Position numbers and translations under genes: made by a program. Below the pieces are notes generated by a model, which was not told the DNA's origin, searched no databases, and was given only the letters and a program-made list of their open reading frames with translations. A stretch of DNA of 64,000 bases, taken from assembly GCA_036346395.1 (NCBI GenBank), contig CM070615.1, positions 10,545,534 through 10,609,533 on the forward strand, in the 5' to 3' direction. Of the stretch, positions 59,608-64,000 are shown in pieces. Every line of letters starts with the position of its first letter. Within the stretch, counting starts at the first letter, position 1. Origin of the DNA: Hsuehochloa calcarea. Its lineage: Eukaryota > Streptophyta > Magnoliopsida > Poales > Poaceae.

Positions 59608-60845
59608 TGCAACATTCCAAGTTTATGTATTTCACAACCGTTTGAGTAGTTTAGTTCCTTACAAAAATTCACCAAATTTTATTTAAATTTCTTCAAGCTT
59701 AAATGAGACTTTCAAAAATCAAAACAATTTAATGTGACTAATATGAACATCAGTTAATTCGAAAACTAGTTTCTTTGAGTTCTTTGTACTTGGGATTATT
59801 TCCCATATTTTTCTAGAATTTTTCCGACTTCATTTGTTATTTTTAATTTGCCATTTGGATTTTTCGGTATTTCTAAATTAGAAAAACTATTTAAAATCTC
59901 AGTAAATCCTTTGGGCTGAATCCTATTCCCCGGCCCAACCCTATTCCTCAACCCTAGCCCAACGCCAGCCCATTCCGCTCCCTCTGCGCTTCTCTCTCCC
60001 GCTCGTCCGCACCTGGCCCCACCAGTTGGCCTCCTACATGTCGTTTCCGATGCAGACTCACCTAGCCACAGCCACTGACAAGTGGGTCCCACCAAGCTAC
60101 TGTTCATCTCTCCAACTCGGTTATGAGCTGGATTCCTCTGCCGCGTTGTTTTCCTTGGTGTTTGCGCCTAGGACTCTCCCGACCGCCATGCTATAAAGGG
60201 AGGGTAGCCTCGCCTCCGCACTCAAACCGCACACCCGCCCCAAGATCCCAAATTCTAGCCGCGGAATCGCCCGAGAAGAAAACTGATGCCACAAGCTTCA
60301 TCGACGAGTTCCCAACCCTAGCTGCCGGAATCGCTCCGAGAAGAAAACTGTTGCCGCAAGCTTCGTCGACGAGTTCCTTCGTCGTCAGTGCACCTGAAGC
60401 CTCATCATTGCCACCATTGAGATCGCAAGAATGAGATCTACGTCACCGTCACCTTGAAGTCTCTGGAGCATCACCAGAGTCCAAGCAAGAAAAGGGTTGA
60501 CCCACTCTGTGCTCAGAAACTAATTGGTTCTGACCTATTTGAACTATTTCTTTTGTTGTGCCGCACCGCTGGCCTATATTGCTGGAATTTGAGGGGTGGT
60601 TCAGTGAACCATTAGGCCAGGCCGACCCACGCCCACCCCTACTTTTTAGGATCAAATTTGTTATCTCCAGCAAGTAGCGTTCGAGTCTATCTCTTCCAAC
60701 TATCTGTATTCAAGTTGTTGAGTTAATAAAGGAAGAAAATCGCCCAGAGTGTTCCTTGTGTGTGTGTTGATCCACTGAAATTTGCGACGTCTGAATTTGG
60801 GTGTGACCGTGTGAGTACCGATCCTAATTAAGCTCTAAACCAACA
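59608..60845 (+). mobile_element. Gypsy-type LTR ending against the chitinase exon
   Basis: Starts TGCAACATTCC at 59608, a usual gypsy LTR start, followed by AT-rich U3. A CTATAAAGGGAGG promoter-like box lies near 60191, and a pyrimidine-rich leader follows to AAACCAACA at about 60845. GGACC precedes the start (59603-59607), but I do not find it after the end, so this is either truncated or recombined. Confidence 0.6.
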
Positions 60846-60846
60846 G

Positions 60847-61290
60847 CCGTACGTCCCGGAGAGCAAGGTGGTCATGGGGCTCCCGCTCTACGGCCGGTCG
60901 TGGTTCCTGCGCAGCAAAGCCAACAACGGCGTCGGCTCGCCGGTCGTCACCGCGGGGCCGAAGCGGTGCGGGAGCAACGCAACTGGCTTCATTGCCTACG
61001 CCGAGGTCCAGAGGTTAGCCGCGAGCGGTGGCAGCCGCGCGGTAATGACGGCGTACGACAACGCCTCCGTGTCGTCGTACGTGTTGGTGGGGGATATCTG
61101 GGTCGCCTTCGACGACGTGACCGTCGTAGCGGAGAAGCTCGACTACGCCGCGCGGCGCGGCCTCCTCGGCTACTTACAGTGGCCAATGAACTACGATGAC
61201 GCCAACCTCACCCAGCACAGAACGAAGGAGAGAGAGGCTCCTGTCCTGTGTGGCTGCCAAACAGGGCCCATGTTGGTGAAGAAGTCGTAA
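60847..61290 (+). pseudogene. GH18 chitinase-like exon fragment (C-terminal part)
   Basis: Class V/III-type GH18 proteins bind or cleave chitin. From 60847 the frame reads PYVPESKVVMGLPLYGRSWF, then NNGVGSPVVTAGPK, GFIAYAEVQRLA, MTAYDNASVSSYV, WVAFDDVTVVAEKL and GLLGYLQWPMNYDDANLT (to about 61213): the C-terminal half of the GH18 barrel. The remaining ~25 residues to the stop at 61290 are not family-like. The catalytic DxxDxDxE strand lies upstream in the family and is absent here. The fragment is open without stops and begins right after AACAG, an acceptor-like AG that is also the LTR end. In rice such domains also occur fused to receptor kinases; no kinase is seen downstream. It could be spliced to LTR-initiated transcripts, but I treat it as a gene fragment. 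Confidence 0.85.
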
Positions 61291-62184
61291 GTACTGGATT
61301 AATTAGTAGCTAATTACATGTTAGCATCTCACTAACGTATGGTCCCGCAGAGATTAGCAACTTTAATTTAATCATAATTGAATATCTAAGCTCATGGCAG
61401 CGGAACCCACAACTTCACAACTTCTAGGGTTTGTCTACACAGAATTTAACTGTTTTTTCTGTAAAAAACTGTCACATTTTGAAAGTTCATTTACAACTCT
61501 ATTATACATAAATTATAGTAAATTAATTATGTAATTTTGGTTCTTGATCACTGTAATTATTCTTGAAAGTCTTAATAACTCATATTTCCATCACATGGTA
61601 CAAAATCCCACATGTACTTTGAGAGGTTGTGCAAAACAAAGATAAAAATAAAATAAAATTATATACCAACAAAATATGGTAATGCGGTGAACTCGTTATA
61701 TTTTTTTATATACTTTGAGAGGTTGAGCAAAAACAAAGAGAAAAAATAAAATTATATAACAACAAAATAGTACACCTAATGAACATAAAAGTGACAATTT
61801 TGACTTAAAAAAACTGTCAGAAGTTATATAGCAACTCTCCAACTTAAAACAACTCGTACAGACCATGAGGATCGCCGAAGAAGGAAGGGTGGAAGAAGAA
61901 GAGGATAAGTGCATGAAGGTCATTTTGAACTATTTCTCACTTTAAAACAATAGACAACATTATTATATTGGCATCAATGTCCTACGACAAATCTTCACAA
62001 AATTTTAGTGATTTTTAGCAAAGATACAAAATTTAGATGTCTACTGGGTAATAACAAAAAAGTTGGGTATCCTATATCCAATTTTGCCCAGATTAAATTA
62101 CCATGTGTAGCACAGATTGGCATGCGTGTGCAACAATGCAAGTGTAGAACTGTACAATGGTGATCCACTTAGATATGATATGGG
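61291..62184. repeat. AT-rich region with dispersed repeat
   Basis: 61540-61690 is the reverse-complement partner of 45700-45820. A segment TACTTTGAGAGGTTG...ACCAACAAAATA occurs twice (about 61615-61680 and 61710-61770), a local duplication of ~95 bp spacing. No gene is recognised. Confidence 0.55.
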
Positions 62185-64000
62185 TTGTGTACTATACCGA
62201 AAACAAATCGGGTAATTTGAAAAGAAGATGGGGGAAGAAAAGACAATTAAAGAACTAGAATTTCCTGTTTAAAGAGGGGGTTTTCTATGTTTTCTCGCCA
62301 ACCTGGGCCGTGGGCCGCGACCCAGGAGGCCCAAGAGGGGGAGCCGGACTAGGGGGGCCGGGCAAAGAGGGGAGGCGCCCCAAACCCTAGCCGCCTCCCC
62401 CACTCCCCCTCTTCCAACGCCAACCCGCCACCCCTCCCCATCTTAGCGTCTCCCCTACTGCCCCTGCTGCCGCCCCTCCTTGGTTGTGGTGCCCCTGCTG
62501 ATCCCTCCTGCTGCTATCCCCGGGCGTCGATTTTTGCGTGTGGTGGCCGGCCAAGAGGAGGAAGAAGAGAGGAGAAGGGGTATCATCTTCCCCAAGCCTC
62601 GTTCATCGTCCTCCTGGGTTCTACAAGGGTAACGAGGCGTTTTCTCCGCTGTTTGATGTTGTTTAGTTGTGAATTCGATTAGTTTGATTGGATTGAATTG
62701 GTGCTATTAGAAATTCAGATTCTGTCCAGTAAGTTGCGCGGCCGATTTCGGGTCCTTGGAGGCCACATTGGAGGTTTCGACCTCCTAGATATTTGTAGTA
62801 ACTATTTGTAGATTTCCATAGCCGCCAAGATCATAAGATTACGATCTACTGTTCCAAAGTTATGATATAATCTTTCCATGCTATCCTGACTGCCTGACGA
62901 GAATGAACTGTCTAGTTGTCTTTTAAAATATGAATAAGTTAATGGCAGATTCACGGTTTTCACCCAACTAGGTTATTGTAGAAAATTTTATAATATTTCC
63001 AGATTGATAAAGAACACCCAAATCGGAGTTGTAGATTAAAAGTTGTGATCTATTCTTTACTTATATTCCTTTCATCTAAACAGAACCCGTGTTGTATTTT
63101 CATCCACTGTTTAGCAATTTAGTTTGGCCGAATTAGGTGATCATGTAAACTAGAATTTGGTAGATGGGTTCGTTAAGTTTCCATAGGATCTGGCCTCACC
63201 TCGTTCTGAGTCCTAGATTAATAAATATGAATTTTTCTGTGCTGCTGTCCAGACTCGTTCCGGCGATTGAGTTGCCCGTTTTCAGATTAATACTACTAAT
63301 TAACTCTAGGGTTTTCGGGAATGTTTTGTAGAGCGTCTCTGGTAGCATTTTATACCATGCCGTTCTTATTTCAAGTACGTACTTGTGTAGGCGGCGAGGC
63401 GGCGAATTTAGGAACACCTTCGTTGCCTCCTAGCGCGTCATAACGCGAAAGGCAAGTACTTTGTAATCCTTATGGTTGAATGATGAGTGTTGGTGTTTAT
63501 ACTGTTGTCTATATGAACCATGATTACATTTCATATTTTTATTCCTTTCAAATGTGTTACTTCCATGATTAGAGATGTTCTAATTCATTATTCATATTTC
63601 ATAACATGCACTTCTTGTCATGTTCCATCCACAGGAGTGGACTATAAAGACCCATCAATTTAGTATGGGCACGTAAGATCCACCATTCCAATGTGGGCAG
63701 AGGTGGACACCCGTATGAAACGTTCTTCATACGGGATTTGGATCCCCGTATTTTGTTAAATGCGGGCTTAAGTAAGCACCGACGGGTGTGTCATTAGCTA
63801 TACCGGTATGAGCATGTGTGCAGTCCATTCCTTCCATTACATCCATACATTCAATTCATTCATATATTCATTCGGTGTTATGTTCACATTCTTTAATGAT
63901 GTGGTCTTGTTCATATGTGTTGTATGTCCAGTACTTGTTGAGTCTCGGACTCATTCTTGCTTTGTTTATTTATTTTAGCTGATCGTTGATGATGACTCTG
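62185..64000 (+). mobile_element. Gypsy-type LTR leaving the window on the right
   Basis: A TGTGTACTATACCGAAAACA start at about 62188, a GC-rich leader (62290-62640), and later the segments GTTGAGTCTCGGACTCATTC and TAGCTGATCGTTGATGATG (63938-63998), which correspond to the 3' part of long gypsy LTRs such as 49960-50110. The right end is outside the window. Confidence 0.55.

Overview
This window looks like a grass nuclear chromosome, most likely rice (Oryza). The evidence is: GT-AG introns in broken protein-coding genes; dense nested LTR retrotransposons of the Ty1-copia (SIRE/Maximus-like) and Ty3-gypsy types; a PIF/Harbinger transposon; CACTA-type subterminal repeats; and very uneven base composition, with GC-rich LTR segments beside AT-rich spacers. 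I found no rRNA or tRNA gene, no CRISPR array and no operon. No gene in the window looks fully intact. The organism call rests on recognised families, not on a search.

Layout. 1-1203 is a gypsy LTR cut by the window edge (minus strand). 1209-4001 is a tandem array alternating a non-TE tract with a ~390-bp LTR (three units). It runs into 4 kb of non-coding, minisatellite-rich retroelement interior (4002-8095). 8908-9109 plus 21026-21385 is a fourth copy of the non-TE tract. It is split by a ~0.86-kb solo LTR (9110-21025), which is itself split by an 11-kb SIRE-like copia element (9414-20464, TSD GAATA). Just downstream is the 5' end of a family 1 beta-glucosidase gene (exon 1 and the start of exon 2, 21808-22696), lost after the start of exon 2. 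22697-27966 holds a CACTA end, one or two minus-strand gypsy LTRs, and GC-rich or simple-repeat DNA.

27972-38930 is one gypsy insertion on the minus strand (TSD AAATT). Its 3' LTR received two further solo LTRs (28529-33078, TSD GTGTC; 33438-35087, TSD ATGAC), and its 5' half is deleted. 38936-46307 is the most gene-like stretch: a broken NADPH-dependent alkenal reductase fragment, a PIF/Harbinger element (40095-43035, TSD TAA), a minus-strand promoter-like block with TATA, telo-box and site II motifs, and a two-exon zinc-ribbon gene related to Arabidopsis At4g08330 with an internal break. 46815-50386 is a plus-strand gypsy LTR. 51038-58542 is a solo LTR (TSD CAAAC) carrying a second solo LTR of the same family in the same orientation (53835-57607, TSD GGTTC). 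59608-60845 is another LTR, directly abutting an exon fragment of a family 18 chitinase-like protein (60847-61290). 62185-64000 is a further gypsy LTR leaving the window.

The genes do not form a pathway. The region reads as repeated retrotransposon insertion, LTR-LTR recombination and decay around fragments of at least four unrelated plant genes. I did not find a convincing new molecular system. The points most worth a second look are the exact nesting record given by target-site duplications, the tandem LTR/host array beside the beta-glucosidase remnant, the single in-frame UAG between gag and pol of the copia element, the array of CxxC pairs in its gag, and the dense palindromic motifs in several unrelated LTRs.
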